Source: Aquamicrobium sp. (GTDB taxonomy: Bacteria > Pseudomonadota > Alphaproteobacteria > Rhizobiales > Rhizobiaceae). From it: a stretch of DNA of 8,059 nucleotides. The notes below the pieces were generated by a model. That model saw only the letters and a list, made by a program, of their open reading frames with translations. It did not search any database and had not been told where the DNA came from. The stretch lies in contig JACZJD010000132.1 in NCBI GenBank assembly GCA_014860725.1, forward strand, positions 1 through 8,059, read 5' to 3'. Of this stretch, positions 7,876 through 8,059 are shown piece by piece. Made by a program: the position numbers and the translations under genes. Numbering within the stretch: the stretch's first letter is position 1; each line of letters begins with the position of its first letter.

Positions 7876-8059
7876 GCAGCGAATTTTCCTTCCGCATCCT
7901 CGCCACCGACGGCAAGGCGCGACGCGGCGAAATTTCCATGCCGCGCGGCACCATCCGCACCCCGGCCTTCATGCCGGTCGGCACCGGCGGCACGGTCAAG
8001 GCCATGTATATGGACCAGGTGCGCGCGCTCGGCTCCGACATCATCCTCGGCAACACCTA
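7872..8059 (+). CDS. tgt: Queuine tRNA-ribosyltransferase, N-terminal part
   Basis: The first 62 codons of tgt, running off the right edge. The protein begins [19 protein letters not shown] and continues with the family motif [16 protein letters not shown] at 30-45 and DIILGNT at 56-62. Bacterial Tgt exchanges guanine 34 of tRNAs with GUN anticodons for preQ1, the substrate that QueA then modifies. The catalytic aspartates and the zinc site lie beyond the window, so integrity cannot be judged. GGAG (7862-7865), inside the end of queA, lies 6 bases before the ATG and supports this start. The 4-base ATGA overlap with queA places both genes in one operon. Confidence 0.96.
   Translation, partial: MSSEFSFRILATDGKARRGEISMPRGTIRTPAFMPVGTGGTVKAMYMDQVRALGSDIILGNT

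Overview
The window looks like chromosomal core sequence of a high-GC alphaproteobacterium, most likely of the order Hyphomicrobiales (Rhizobiales; the Mesorhizobium/Phyllobacteriaceae neighbourhood is my best guess). The reasons are the GC-rich, strongly GC3-biased codon use, the GyrA sequence type (HGDASIYDA in the quinolone pocket and a charged insert in the C-terminal domain), and the order gyrA - coaD - two cyclophilins - queA - tgt, which I recall as conserved in rhizobia. I see no phage, insertion sequence, CRISPR, tRNA or rRNA signature.

Left part (1-1453). The 3' end of a SIMPL/DUF541-family gene enters from the left edge on the plus strand. Next come two minus-strand genes. One encodes a 130-residue predicted secreted protein with a clear ribosome binding site and its own intrinsic terminator. 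The other encodes a MarC-family inner-membrane protein.

Middle (1454-5045). A 398-base divergent intergenic region holds a decayed palindromic repeat, a paired GGAATTG(C/T)CAC element and a likely gyrA promoter. gyrA (928 aa) begins with TTG, has no visible Shine-Dalgarno, and overlaps an 11-codon leader frame. A 44-residue single-span membrane protein gene faces it tail-to-tail, so that the two stop codons overlap.

Right part (5046-8059). coaD (coenzyme A synthesis), a periplasmic cyclophilin and a cytoplasmic cyclophilin follow each other with 17- and 32-base gaps. After 147 bases come queA and the start of tgt, which overlap by ATGA. QueA and Tgt act in consecutive steps of queuosine tRNA modification.

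I found no undescribed multi-gene system. The most interesting unexplained signal is regulatory: a near-identical tandem element (CGTTCAT-N4-CGTTCA, 11-bp period) sits about 91-98 bases upstream of the start codons of the two small envelope-protein genes. These genes are unrelated and lie 4 kb apart, and the element has the same orientation relative to both.
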